From: Arthrobacter oryzae
Lineage (GTDB): Bacteria > Actinomycetota > Actinomycetes > Actinomycetales > Micrococcaceae
Assembly: GCF_030718995.1 (NCBI RefSeq)
Contig: NZ_CP132204.1
Coordinates: 2,356,001 to 2,420,000 of the forward strand
Direction of reading: 5' to 3'
Length of the DNA: 64,000 nucleotides
Shown: piece by piece, positions 47,701 through 55,270 of the stretch
How the letters are laid out: each line of letters begins with the position of its first letter
Numbering within the stretch: the stretch's first letter is position 1
Position numbers and translations under genes: made by a program
Notes under the pieces: generated by a model
Database searches by the model: none
What the model was told of the DNA's origin: nothing
Seen by the model: only the letters and a program-made list of their open reading frames with translations

Positions 47701-49808
47701 GGGAGCTTGCCCGGCTGGCCGAAGGCCGGGGACACCAGCACGCGGTCGTGCGTGATGTCCTCGATCTTCCAGCTGGTCGCACCCAGGGCGAAGACGTCCC
47801 CTACGCGGGATTCGTAGACCATCTCCTCGTCGAGTTCGCCCACCCGCCGCCCGCCCCTGGCGGCCGAGGCGCCCGGGCTGGCAGCCTTGCCCTCGGTGGA
47901 AGGCGACGCCGAGCCTTCCACTTCGGTGCCGATGATGTAGACGCCGAAGAGACCGCGGTCCGGAATGGTGCCGCCGGACGTCACGGCCAGCCGCTGCGCA
48001 CCGGGGCGGCCTTCGATGGTGCCTGCGTTGCGGTCCCAGATGATCCTCGGGCGGAGTTCGGCGAATTCGTCGGACGGGTAGTGGCCGGCCAGGAGGTCCA
48101 GCGTGGCCTCGAACGCGGAGCGGGGGAGGGAGGCGAACGGCGCGGACCGGCGGACTGTGGAGAACCATTCCTCGACGTCGATGGAGCCCAGTGCGGTGGC
48201 GGCCACGGTCTGCTGCGCCAGGATGTCCAACGGGTTGGCGGGCACGCTGAGCCGTTCGATTTTGCCGCCCAGCATGCGTTCCACGGTGATGGCGGTGTGC
48301 ACGAGGTCTGCACGGTGCTTGGGGAAGAGGACGCCCTGGGACACCTCGCCCACCTGGTGCCCGGCGCGGCCCACCCGCTGCAGGCCGCTGGCCACGGAGG
48401 GCGGCGACTCAACCTGGACCACCAGGTCCACCGCGCCCATGTCGATGCCAAGCTCCAGCGAGGACGTGGCCACAACACACCGCAGCCGGCCCGATTTGAG
48501 GTCGTCCTCGATCAGTGCCCGCTGGTCCTTCGACACGGAACCGTGGTGCGCCCGCGCCAGCACCGGGTCGGCACCGGCGGTGCTGCCTGCCTGGGCCATC
48601 ATGTGCGCCGGTGTTGCCGTGGACGTCGGAGTGCCGCCCGCCGGTCCGCCGGCAGTCACCGCTTCGAAGTCCGGCGCCCCGGCGCCAAACTCGCCCCAGC
48701 CGCCTCCCGCGGCCACCAGCTGGCGTTCGGCATAGATTTCATTAAGGCGCGCAGTCAGGCGTTCGGCGAGGCGGCGCGAATTTGCGAACACGATGGTGGA
48801 CTGGTTGGCCAGTACCAGGTCCACAATTTTCTCCTCCACATGCGGCCAGATGGACGCCTGCGGCTGCAGCCCCGAAGCAGGGCCGGAGTCGAAGGCGCCT
48901 GCTGCCCCCTGCAGATCGGACATGTCCTCGACCGGCACGGAAACCGTCAGGTCCCAGTTCTTCTTTGACGGCGGGGCCACGATTTCCACCGGGGCGGAAC
49001 CGGCCAGGAACTGGGCCACAAGTTCCCGCGGTTCCACCGTGGCTGACAGGCCGATCCGCTGCGCTGGTTTGGGCAGGAGCGCGTCCAGCCGTTCCAGTGA
49101 GACGGCCAGGTGCGCGCCGCGCTTCGTTCCGGCGACGGCATGGACCTCATCCACGATGATGGTGTCCACCTCGGCCAGCGTTTCCCGCGCCCGGGACGTG
49201 AGCATGAGGAACAGGGATTCCGGCGTGGTGATGAGGATGTCCGGCGGGTGGCTGAGCAGCGCGCGGCGGTCCGCCGTCGTCGTATCCCCGGACCGGACGC
49301 CCACAGTGATCAGAGGGGCGGGCAGGCCCAGCCGTTTTGCTGTCTGGGTGATGCCGATGAGCGGCGCGCGGAGGTTGCGTTCGACGTCGACGCCAAGCGC
49401 CTTCAGCGGCGAAATGTACAGGACGCGCGTTTTCCGCTTGGGCGCCTTCGGTTTCCTGCCTTTGGCCGTATCAGGGTCCAGGCCGGGAAGTGCCTCAGGC
49501 TCGGAAGGATCGGCGGACTGGAGCCTGTCGAGCGCCCACAGGAAGGCCGCGAGGGTTTTGCCGGAGCCGGTGGGGGCGACCACCAGCGCGTGGGAGCCGG
49601 ACGAAATGGCGTTCCAGGCGCCGTTCTGGGCGGGGGTGGGCGCGGAAAACGCGCCGAGGAACCACTCGCGGGTGGACTGGCTGAACCGGTCCATGGTCGG
49701 CGCGGCAGAAGGCCCGCCCGCCAGCGTCCCCGACGGTGCCTTGCCTGACGGCGTGCCGCCGGACGGTGTCTTATCCGACGCGCCGCCGGCGGGCTCCTTC
49801 CCCTGCAT
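44694..49808 (-). CDS. lhr: ATP-dependent DNA helicase Lhr
   Basis: This very large superfamily 2 helicase has 1704 residues. Motif I APTGSGKT, motif II DEVH, motif III LSATV, and motifs V-VI TSSLELGIDMG and QRVGRAGH lie in the N-terminal 500 residues (Lhr-Core with winged helix), followed by the long C-terminal region of full-length Lhr. It translocates on ssDNA and unwinds RNA:DNA and DNA hybrids; a role in mutagen-damage repair fits the nei partner. ATG 49808 has GGAGGA almost adjacent, and ATG 49694 (MDRFSQSTREW) may be the true start since homologues begin there. The 38-residue extension is Gly/Pro/Ser repeats. Confidence 0.94.
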   Translation of the reverse strand: MQGKEPAGGASDKTPSGGTPSGKAPSGTLAGGPSAAPTMDRFSQSTREWFLGAFSAPTPAQNGAWNAISSGSHALVVAPTGSGKTLAAFLWALDRLQSADPSEPEALPGLDPDTAKGRKPKAPKRKTRVLYISPLKALGVDVERNLRAPLIGITQTAKRLGLPAPLITVGVRSGDTTTADRRALLSHPPDILITTPESLFLMLTSRARETLAEVDTIIVDEVHAVAGTKRGAHLAVSLERLDALLPKPAQRIGLSATVEPRELVAQFLAGSAPVEIVAPPSKKNWDLTVSVPVEDMSDLQGAAGAFDSGPASGLQPQASIWPHVEEKIVDLVLANQSTIVFANSRRLAERLTARLNEIYAERQLVAAGGGWGEFGAGAPDFEAVTAGGPAGGTPTSTATPAHMMAQAGSTAGADPVLARAHHGSVSKDQRALIEDDLKSGRLRCVVATSSLELGIDMGAVDLVVQVESPPSVASGLQRVGRAGHQVGEVSQGVLFPKHRADLVHTAITVERMLGGKIERLSVPANPLDILAQQTVAATALGSIDVEEWFSTVRRSAPFASLPRSAFEATLDLLAGHYPSDEFAELRPRIIWDRNAGTIEGRPGAQRLAVTSGGTIPDRGLFGVYIIGTEVEGSASPSTEGKAASPGASAARGGRRVGELDEEMVYESRVGDVFALGATSWKIEDITHDRVLVSPAFGQPGKLPFWKGDSLGRPVDLGRALGAFVRELSASDVGPATERCKASGLDDFAANNLIQYLAEQRLATEVVPSDTTLVVERFHDELGDWRVVLHSPFGMPVHAPWALAVGQRLHQRYGMDGSAMAADDGIVLRVPMMEDEPPGAELFLFEPEELEQIVTAEVGGSALFASRFRECAARALLLPRQNPGKRQPLWQQRQRSAQLLDVARKYPTFPIVLETVRECLQDVYDLPALKDIAASIERRELRILQTTTQQPSPFAKSLLFGYVAQFLYEGDSPLAERRAAALALDSTLLNELLGRVELRELLDAKVIEATERELQRLAPDRRVRGMEGVADLLRLLGPLTPEEVAARLEPAAPVAEPAAVEPAGTAGAESAAAESAEATVADAAAHLAALQRANRALRVNIGGVERFAAVEDAARLRDAIGVPLPMGVPLAFIEPVADPLGDLVSRYARTHGPFTATEAAARLGLGVAVVSTALKRLAADGRVVEGEFRPHAPPPREAPSPDAAEPGAAEPQAQPAVSVTALAGTSEWCDAEVLRKLRRRSLAALRAEVEPVDAAAYGRFLPAWQNVRTPGKSRGQSALRGLDGIITAVDQLSGVPVPASAWEPLILASRVSDYQPAMLDELMAAGEVLWSGAGALPGNDGWVSLHLADSADLTLNPAPDYEPGDAQRRLLEHLQNNGGGYFFRQLTDIAGGMDSVLSDQDVVAALWDLAWAGRITGDTFAPVRAMIAGGHTAHRQVARAPRARAPRMSRLGRAHGTGLLGSAGLTGGRYGSATGAAPTPPLAAGRWSALPSPELDPTIHARATAELLLDRYGVVTRGSVMAENILGGFGLMYKVLARLEEAGRCRRGYFIEHLGAAQFAVPATVDRLRSYSEDSQLAKPEPVALALAATDPANPYGAALPWPALSVEAGSGHRPGRKAGALVVMVDGALALYVERGGKTLLAFDDAPEVLAAAAAALVGVVKRGAVDKLIMEKVNGHGILDTPAAAALTHAGAYSTPKGLRIRA

Positions 49809-49890
49809 TCCTCCATCATGCCCTACGCCACTGACACGATTGGCGGCGCCCCTGGCGCTGCCGGCGGGTTCATGCCGGGCCGCTGCCGGG

Positions 49891-51393
49891 TCAGTCAATC
49901 TGCCGCAGATCGCGCGTGGCCGGCCCTTCCAGCACCGTCCCGTCGCTGCTGAAGCGGGAGCCGTGGAGCGGGCAGTCCCAGGATTTTTCGCTGTCGTTCC
50001 AGCGCACGATGCCGCCGAGGTGGGTGCAGACGGCGGACAGTGTGCAGCGGACGCCGTCCACCGTGGACACTGCCACAGGCTTCCGGCCGCGGCGGGACAC
50101 AATGCCCGCACCTTCCGGGGGTTGCTCCCGGGCCTCATCCATGCGCTTGAGCCCCACCTGTCCCCAGTCCCTGGCCGCCGTAGCCGCAACAGCCGCATTG
50201 AGTGAGGCGGCGGACGCGGCTCCGGCAGGGGAGGTGACGCGGTGGTGGATGGTCTCTGCCCAGGGAAGCCGCGTGCCGAGGATATTAGCGGTGACATCCA
50301 GCGCGGCGGCCACGGAGTTGGTCATGCCCCACTTGTTGTAGCCGGTGGCGAAATAGACCCGCCCCCGCCCTCGAGGCAGCCTGCCGAAGAACGGCATCAG
50401 GTTGGTGGCCTGGTAGTCCTGGGCGGACCACGAGTGGGTGAGGCTGGCCCCAGGGAATTGTGCCGTTGTCCAGGCGATCAGGGTGTCGAGGTAGGCCTGT
50501 GTTGATCTGGCCCTGCCCACCGGGTGCCCGTTGCCGCCCACCAGGAGCAGCCGCCGGCCGTCGGCGGGGTAGTCGCGCAGGGACCGGACCGGCTGCTCAA
50601 CGGATAGGAACATGCCGTCCGGGACGGCGGTTGTTCCGGGCAGTTCGAACGCCGCCGCATAGGAGCGCAGCGGCTTGAGCTTGGCGAAGTAGAGGCCCCG
50701 GTCCAGGACCGGTGTGCCCGTGGCCAGTACGACGTTCCGTGCCCGCACCGGCCCATGATCTGTCTGGATCCCCACGGGTCCGGAGCCCTGTGGTCCCCGG
50801 AGCCCGATCAGCCGCACCCCCGAAACGATGCGGCCGCCGTGCGAGCGGACGTCGTCCACCAGGGAATCGATGACTTCCAGGGGATGGATCTGGGCCTGCC
50901 CGCCGAGGCGGATCGCACCTTTGACGGGAAACGGCAGCCCGGGATCGTGCACGTACTCCGCAGCAAGCCCCGTGGCCTGTGCCGCGGCCAACTCCCGTCG
51001 GAGTACTTCGGTTCCCTGCGGGGAGGTGGCGTAGGAATAGGCATCCCGGTGCTGGAACGGCACGCCCCGGTTTGCCAGGTACCGGAGCAGCCAGGCCTGT
51101 CCCTCGCGGTTCATCTCGACGTAGGCAGCCACCACTTTTTCCGAGTACTGCCGCCGCAGCGCCTGCAGCACTGTGCCCTGCAGGAGGGAGACCTTCGCCG
51201 TGGTGTTGCCGGTTGTCACGGCGCCCGGGCTCCTGGCTTCGACAACCAGCACGGTCTGGCCGGAGCGGGCCAGGAGCAGTGCAGCCACCAGCCCGGTCAA
51301 TCCGGCCCCTGCCACCACGGTGTCGAAGGTGCCGTGGGGAGTGAACTGGTCGCTGTGGAAGGCGTGGTTGCGGTCCAACCAGAGCGAGGTCAT
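49891..51393 (-). CDS. FAD-dependent oxidoreductase with C-terminal Rieske domain
   Basis: This 500-residue protein has an N-terminal DAO-type FAD domain (VVAGAGLTGLVAALLLA near residue 26) and a C-terminal Rieske [2Fe-2S] centre, CTHLGG and CPLHGSRF near residues 455-480. The layout matches the actinobacterial glycine-oxidase-like/Rieske proteins whose substrate is unknown. It may pass electrons from an amine or small-molecule oxidation to the Rieske centre. It is divergent from DUF4383. Confidence 0.9.
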   Translation of the reverse strand: MTSLWLDRNHAFHSDQFTPHGTFDTVVAGAGLTGLVAALLLARSGQTVLVVEARSPGAVTTGNTTAKVSLLQGTVLQALRRQYSEKVVAAYVEMNREGQAWLLRYLANRGVPFQHRDAYSYATSPQGTEVLRRELAAAQATGLAAEYVHDPGLPFPVKGAIRLGGQAQIHPLEVIDSLVDDVRSHGGRIVSGVRLIGLRGPQGSGPVGIQTDHGPVRARNVVLATGTPVLDRGLYFAKLKPLRSYAAAFELPGTTAVPDGMFLSVEQPVRSLRDYPADGRRLLLVGGNGHPVGRARSTQAYLDTLIAWTTAQFPGASLTHSWSAQDYQATNLMPFFGRLPRGRGRVYFATGYNKWGMTNSVAAALDVTANILGTRLPWAETIHHRVTSPAGAASAASLNAAVAATAARDWGQVGLKRMDEAREQPPEGAGIVSRRGRKPVAVSTVDGVRCTLSAVCTHLGGIVRWNDSEKSWDCPLHGSRFSSDGTVLEGPATRDLRQID

Positions 51394-51481
51394 GGTCCTG
51401 CCTGCCTTTCCCCGATCCCGCGGGTCCCAGCCCCGCGCTCTCCGTTTCCGGGAGTCAGCGGCGGGACACCAAGGGAGTTGC

Positions 51482-51493
51482 TAAGTAGACTTA
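51482..51493. promoter_or_regulatory. Palindrome in divergent promoter
   Basis: TAAGTAGACTTA is an AT-rich palindrome (5-base arms, 2-base centre) about 40 bases before the DUF4383 ATG and 90 bases before the Rieske-FAD gene. It may be an operator for either gene. Confidence 0.35.
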
Positions 51494-51534
51494 TCATGTC
51501 ATGAGCAGCGTGACCGGGGAACAGGAGCGGCACC

Positions 51535-52005
51535 ATGAAAACAACCGAGGCCGCCAGCGCCGCATACGGCTTTCGGAAGAACGTCCAGAAATCGTCACTC
51601 CTGGTGGGGGTGGCGCTGTTCGTTCTCGGACTGCTGGGGTTTATTCCGGGCGCCACCGCGAACTACGGCTCGCTGGCATTCGCCGGCCACGGATCAGAGG
51701 CGATGCTCCTCGGCGTCTTCCAGGTGTCCGTGCTGCACAACCTCATCCACCTGCTGTCCGGGGTTGCCGGCGTACTTATGTCACGGCGTCCGTTGTCCGC
51801 CCGGAACTTCCTCATCGGTGCCGGGGTTTCCTACATGGTTCTGTGGACCCTCGGGCAGTTCCTGGCGCAGGACTCGCCCGTGAACATCCTCCCCGTGAAC
51901 AGCGCAGACAACTGGCTTCACCTCATTCTGGGCATGGCAATGATCGGGTTCGGTGTGGCGTTCTCCCGCGATGCGCCCGCCAAGTTGCGGGAATCCCGGG
52001 TCTAA
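51535..52005 (+). CDS. DUF4383 membrane protein
   Basis: This 156-residue protein has four TM segments. The second block, VSVLHNLIHLLSGVAGVLMS, and NWLHLILGMAMIGFGV near the C-terminus carry the conserved His residues of DUF4383. The family is widespread in actinobacteria and often stress-induced, with unknown function. ATG 51535 has GGAGCGG 8 bases upstream. Confidence 0.9.
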   Translation: MKTTEAASAAYGFRKNVQKSSLLVGVALFVLGLLGFIPGATANYGSLAFAGHGSEAMLLGVFQVSVLHNLIHLLSGVAGVLMSRRPLSARNFLIGAGVSYMVLWTLGQFLAQDSPVNILPVNSADNWLHLILGMAMIGFGVAFSRDAPAKLRESRV

Positions 52006-52026
52006 GGGCCTACCGGTCCAGAGTTC

Positions 52027-52659
52027 CTAGCGGGTGTGGAACGCGCCAATGGTCAGGAGCTCGATCGAGTCGTCGGTGCAGGCCGTGCGGGGCACAGCGA
52101 GGAACAGCGATGCGGTCTCCTCCGGCGGGTACACCCGGTAGCCGGCGGCCTGCGCGGTGGCGCAGTCCGGGTAGTTGCCCGCCTGCGTGTAGCGCATGTC
52201 CGCGGCTCCCGCCTGGCCGGGGGCAAGCAGCACGTCCGCGACGGGCGAGGCGCCGTCCTGCCGGGCCGGAGCGCCGAGGGGCTCACCGTTGGCGTCCGCG
52301 GTGAGCGAGACGCCCGGGAAGCCGCGCAGCAGGCAGGGTTCGGCGCCGGAGTTGGTGAGGATGAGCTGGGAATAGACGCTGCCGGCGGCGCCCCCGCCGG
52401 TGGCGTCCTGCGACACCGTCAGGTTGGCGGCCTTGCAGCGTGACGGACCGGCGGGCGCAGCGGACTGCGACGACGGCGGCGCGCTGGTTGGCGACTGGCT
52501 GGCGGGTGCGGAGGAGGCGGCTGTGGTGGTGGTAAGTGTGGCCGGTCCGGGAGTTCCCTGGGACTGCGGCTGGCTGGGACCGCAGGCGGTGAGCAGGAGG
52601 GCGGCGGCCGCGACCGCCGTCGTGATGGCAAATCCGTTTTTAGTTGGCTGAGACCTCAT
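52027..52659 (-). CDS. DUF4232 lipoprotein
   Basis: This 210-residue predicted lipoprotein has lipobox LTAC (Cys near residue 26), a Ser/Thr/Pro-rich linker (about 28-72) and a C-terminal DUF4232 domain (RCKAANLTVSQ, then NSGAEPCLLRGFPGVSL). DUF4232 proteins are secreted and uncharacterised. It lies after the ycnI terminator and likely has its own promoter. Confidence 0.85.
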   Translation of the reverse strand: MRSQPTKNGFAITTAVAAAALLLTACGPSQPQSQGTPGPATLTTTTAASSAPASQSPTSAPPSSQSAAPAGPSRCKAANLTVSQDATGGGAAGSVYSQLILTNSGAEPCLLRGFPGVSLTADANGEPLGAPARQDGASPVADVLLAPGQAGAADMRYTQAGNYPDCATAQAAGYRVYPPEETASLFLAVPRTACTDDSIELLTIGAFHTR

Positions 52660-52714
52660 GGCTCAACCTTCACGCCCGCGGTTGCCTGAGTCAACGATGC
52701 CACGACCGCTGCCG

Positions 52715-52754
52715 CGGATTGATGCCCGGATTGTAATTTCCGGGCATCAATCCG
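52715..52754 (-). terminator. Terminator after ycnI
   Basis: A 16 bp perfect stem, 52715-52730 with 52739-52754, has an 8-base A/T-rich loop and lies 5 bases after the ycnI stop on the minus strand. Confidence 0.75.
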
Positions 52755-52759
52755 GAGCA

Positions 52760-53557
52760 CTACTTCCGGGGATCCGAAGCGTTGCCGGGAGCCGGGGCTT
52801 CGGCGGGCGTCCGGTTCCGGCTGCGCATCAGCGCGGCCCCGCCCAGGGCAAGTCCGCCGACGCCGGCCACGAGGCCTGCCCAGCTTCGCGCCTGTGCGCC
52901 GTCGTCGGACACGGAGCCGTTAACGGAGGAGGCCTGCGCAGTGCCGGCGGTTTCCGCTGCTGTATCGGTCGTTGACGCGTGGCTGCCGTGCCCGTCAGCG
53001 GCTGCGGCCGTGACGGTGAGCGACGGTGCCGGGGCCTTGAGGGAATGCGGGTCCTGGCCGTCCTTGGCGATCTCCGACCAGTCCGTCTGCCCCTGCTCGC
53101 AGTTTTGCAGGGTGGGGAAATGGAGGGTCTTGCCGGCGGTGTCGGGCAGCTTGACGGAGAGCACCAGGGCGTCGCGGAGTTCGGGCTTCAGCGGTGCCTT
53201 GGCAGTGTAGACGATCTGGCTGGTCCGCTTGGTGATGGTTGCGCCGTCCGCCAGCTTCTTCGGTTCCGGCAGCTGTTCCACGACCTTCTCCACGGTCCAG
53301 TTCGGGTTCACCGTGGGCTGGGCGTCGTTGAGTTCCCCGGGCAGCGTGATGGTCACTTTGGTGGTGCCGTAATCGTCGCAGCCATGCGGGATGCCGAAGG
53401 TGAGCAGCGCGTAGGCGTTGGCGTCGGTTTTGTCCGGGGTGACGCCCACGTGCGCGGAAGCGGCGGTGACGCCGGCGAGCATGAGGGCTGCGGTGCCGCC
53501 GGCCACCGCGGTTGCGGAGATGGCGCGGCGGAAGGACATGGGTGAGGACTTTTTCAA
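52760..53557 (-). CDS. YcnI-like copper-associated membrane protein (DUF1775)
   Basis: This 265-residue secreted, membrane-anchored protein has a signal peptide (ending ASAHVGV, with the mature N-terminal His that binds Cu in YcnI), a DUF1775 domain to about residue 175, a Ser/Thr/Ala stalk and a C-terminal TM helix (WAGLVAGVGGLALGGAALM). Such proteins bind Cu(II) outside the cell. TTG 53557 is preferred because GAAAGG lies 7 bases upstream; ATG 53539 lacks a ribosome binding site but is possible. The preceding gene probably belongs to the same operon. Confidence 0.9.
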   Translation of the reverse strand: MKKSSPMSFRRAISATAVAGGTAALMLAGVTAASAHVGVTPDKTDANAYALLTFGIPHGCDDYGTTKVTITLPGELNDAQPTVNPNWTVEKVVEQLPEPKKLADGATITKRTSQIVYTAKAPLKPELRDALVLSVKLPDTAGKTLHFPTLQNCEQGQTDWSEIAKDGQDPHSLKAPAPSLTVTAAAADGHGSHASTTDTAAETAGTAQASSVNGSVSDDGAQARSWAGLVAGVGGLALGGAALMRSRNRTPAEAPAPGNASDPRK

Positions 53558-53679
53558 AGGAGGGCCTTTCAAGGGTGCACGTCGCGCAGGGGCGGTGCAC
53601 AAAACAAGGGGGTGGTGTCCGGCTCCGGGCGGAGGCATGCCGGCAAGGGCGGGTCAGCTCGGGCGGGGCCGAGAAGGTG

Positions 53680-54345
53680 TCAGGAAAGTACGACGGCGGC
53701 GGGCGGGCCGCGCAGGCAGTCGGCCCTGAGGTTGCGCCAGGGCAGGGGAGCGGAATCCGCCGGCCAGCCGGCGGCGGCAGGCGCCGCCACGGCGTCGGGC
53801 ATTGCCACTTCGGGGAGTTGCGCGAGGGGCCGGAGCCAGGCGGCGAGTGACCAGAGTGCTGCCTCGCCCTTGGCCAGCAACAGGGCGCACGAGAGGGTGG
53901 CCAGGGCATGTCCGGCCAACATCAGGCCTGCGGCCCAGGCGGAATCGAACAGGTGCAGGTGGACGGCCGCGCTGCCTCCGCCGTCCAGCGGGCCGCCGGT
54001 GAACGGCACGCCTGTCAGCGGGGCGAAGGCGGGGTGGTGCCCCGGGTACTGCCCGGCATCGACGGGCTGTCCCGGTCCGGCGGGCGGGCTGAAGGCGCTG
54101 AAAGCCTCGTGGAGGACCAGTTGGCCGGTGCCCAGGAGCGCAGCCATGGCGGCGAAGTTCAGTTTGAGCCGGGTGGCGGCAGTCGCTGCCATGCCGGTCA
54201 GCGCCAGGACGGCAGCCATGATACCGGGCGCCGGCAGTTCGCCGCCGCCAACGACGTGGGCTGCCGCTGCCAGCGTCACGATCATCGCGGCGACCATGGC
54301 CGCGCGGAGGGAATGGAAAGGAGCCCGGGCGTGATGGGTGCGCAC
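53680..54345 (-). CDS. Putative copper-linked membrane protein
   Basis: This 221-residue protein starts at GTG 54345 with GGGAGGA 5 bases upstream. It has about 4 hydrophobic segments (near residues 14-34, 40-60, 65-85, 135-160) and His-containing stretches (GHHPAF, AAVHLHLFDSA). I do not recognise a named family. It lies upstream of ycnI, 122 bases away on the same strand, a spot often held by small copper-related membrane proteins in actinobacteria. Confidence 0.75.
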   Translation of the reverse strand: MRTHHARAPFHSLRAAMVAAMIVTLAAAAHVVGGGELPAPGIMAAVLALTGMAATAATRLKLNFAAMAALLGTGQLVLHEAFSAFSPPAGPGQPVDAGQYPGHHPAFAPLTGVPFTGGPLDGGGSAAVHLHLFDSAWAAGLMLAGHALATLSCALLLAKGEAALWSLAAWLRPLAQLPEVAMPDAVAAPAAAGWPADSAPLPWRNLRADCLRGPPAAVVLS

Positions 54346-54468
54346 GGAGTCCTCCCTCGGGATCGGTTCGTTGCCGGCTTGGTTCCGCGCGACCCTGCCA
54401 AAGCGTCGGTGGCCTAAGGCGGGGTGGCGGATCCCTGTAATTCTAACCGGGGAGCAGGGCCGGTCCGG

Positions 54469-54576
54469 CTAGTCCGTTTCGGGCCCGGAGCAGTAGTGGC
54501 AGTCATCCTCACAATGGGTGGAGCCATCCTGGTCCCAGCCTGCAGTGCTGGCCGCCAATTCATTCTGCGAAGTCAC
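54469..54576 (-). CDS. Small Cys-rich protein (35 aa)
   Basis: GTG 54576 follows GGGGA by 8 bases and opens 35 codons to TAG at 54469. The peptide starts MTSQNELAAS and ends with HCEDDCHYCSGPETD, whose Cys-x3-Cys-x2-Cys plus two His could bind a metal. It is acidic and has no membrane segment. This is the only plausible gene in the 458 bases between 54345 and 54804. I do not know the family; the ordered Cys motif argues against chance. Confidence 0.5.
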   Translation of the reverse strand: MTSQNELAASTAGWDQDGSTHCEDDCHYCSGPETD

Positions 54577-54803
54577 GTATGGTCCCCGTTGCCGTTCCTG
54601 AAGCCTGGTTGATTCCCGGTGCCGGCGGTAGGTAGTCAACGCCGACAGTGTTCATCTAAGCCGCCGGGCGTGAAAGCGCTCAATGGATGAAGGGCCGAGG
54701 GGAGACGGACAGGATTGTGCAAGCGCCCAGCTTCCCCCTATGCGGCACCCGGAGGCCGCCCTAGACTGCTGGCGTACGCTGCCACTATCCCCAGGAGAAG
54801 ACC

Positions 54804-55142
54804 ATGGACTATTCAGGTACGGGTAATGAGAAAGCCGTTGCGGCCAGCGAGCTCAACAGGACGCACATCGGGCACACCGTGAGCTTCCAGCCGGATGAAT
54901 TCACGCTGGTGTTCGGCCGGATCGGGGCGATTGCGCGCAAGGAAGGCGGAGTGACCATCGCACTCGACGGCGTTGACGGAACGGCCGGCCTGCAGTCGCA
55001 CTACAGCCTGCCGCCGGCGCAGAACGTCTACGTCCAGCCGGACATGCTCACCAACACGGAGTCCACCATCAAGGACCTCTTCGGGAAGGTCCAGGACAAC
55101 CTGCGCGGCCATAAGGGAGACCAGCGTCCGGACGCTCCCTAA
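54804..55142 (+). CDS. Hypothetical protein (112 aa)
   Basis: This soluble 112-residue protein starts at ATG 54804 after AGGAGAAG. It shows a beta-rich middle (HTVSFQPDEFTLVFGRIGAI) and a polar C-terminus. No family is recognised. Its last codons and stop lie in the first copy of a 16-base tandem repeat. Confidence 0.65.
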   Translation: MDYSGTGNEKAVAASELNRTHIGHTVSFQPDEFTLVFGRIGAIARKEGGVTIALDGVDGTAGLQSHYSLPPAQNVYVQPDMLTNTESTIKDLFGKVQDNLRGHKGDQRPDAP

Positions 55143-55176
55143 CCCGGACGCTCCCTAACCCGGACGGACCCTAGCC
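55129..55176. repeat. 16-base tandem repeat x3
   Basis: CGGACGCTCCCTAACC starts at 55129 and 55145, and a diverged copy at 55161. The first copy contains the stop codon of the 112-residue gene, so the stop has been duplicated downstream. Confidence 0.7.
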
Positions 55177-55203
55177 CGGCGGTTTAGCGCACGCCAGTCA
55201 CCA

Positions 55204-55245
55204 GCCGGGCCCGGGTTTCCGTCGGTAACGGAACCCGGGCCCGGC
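55204..55245. terminator. GC-rich bidirectional terminator
   Basis: GCCGGGCCCGGGTT (55204-55217) pairs with 55232-55245 (14 bp); after one bulged base, four more pairs (CCGT with ACGG) surround a small loop. It lies between convergent genes and ends 25 bases from the aminotransferase stop. Confidence 0.75.
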
Positions 55246-55270
55246 CAGCGGACGGCTGCCGCGGGAGCGG

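Noticed and set aside
49809..50297. N-terminal extension of lhr up to 50297
   Set aside because: This part overlaps the Rieske-FAD gene and has no helicase similarity; it is an open shadow frame.
54424..54612. 62-residue plus-strand ORF
   Set aside because: It has no ribosome binding site, overlaps the better-supported small minus-strand ORF, and its sequence has no recognisable domain.
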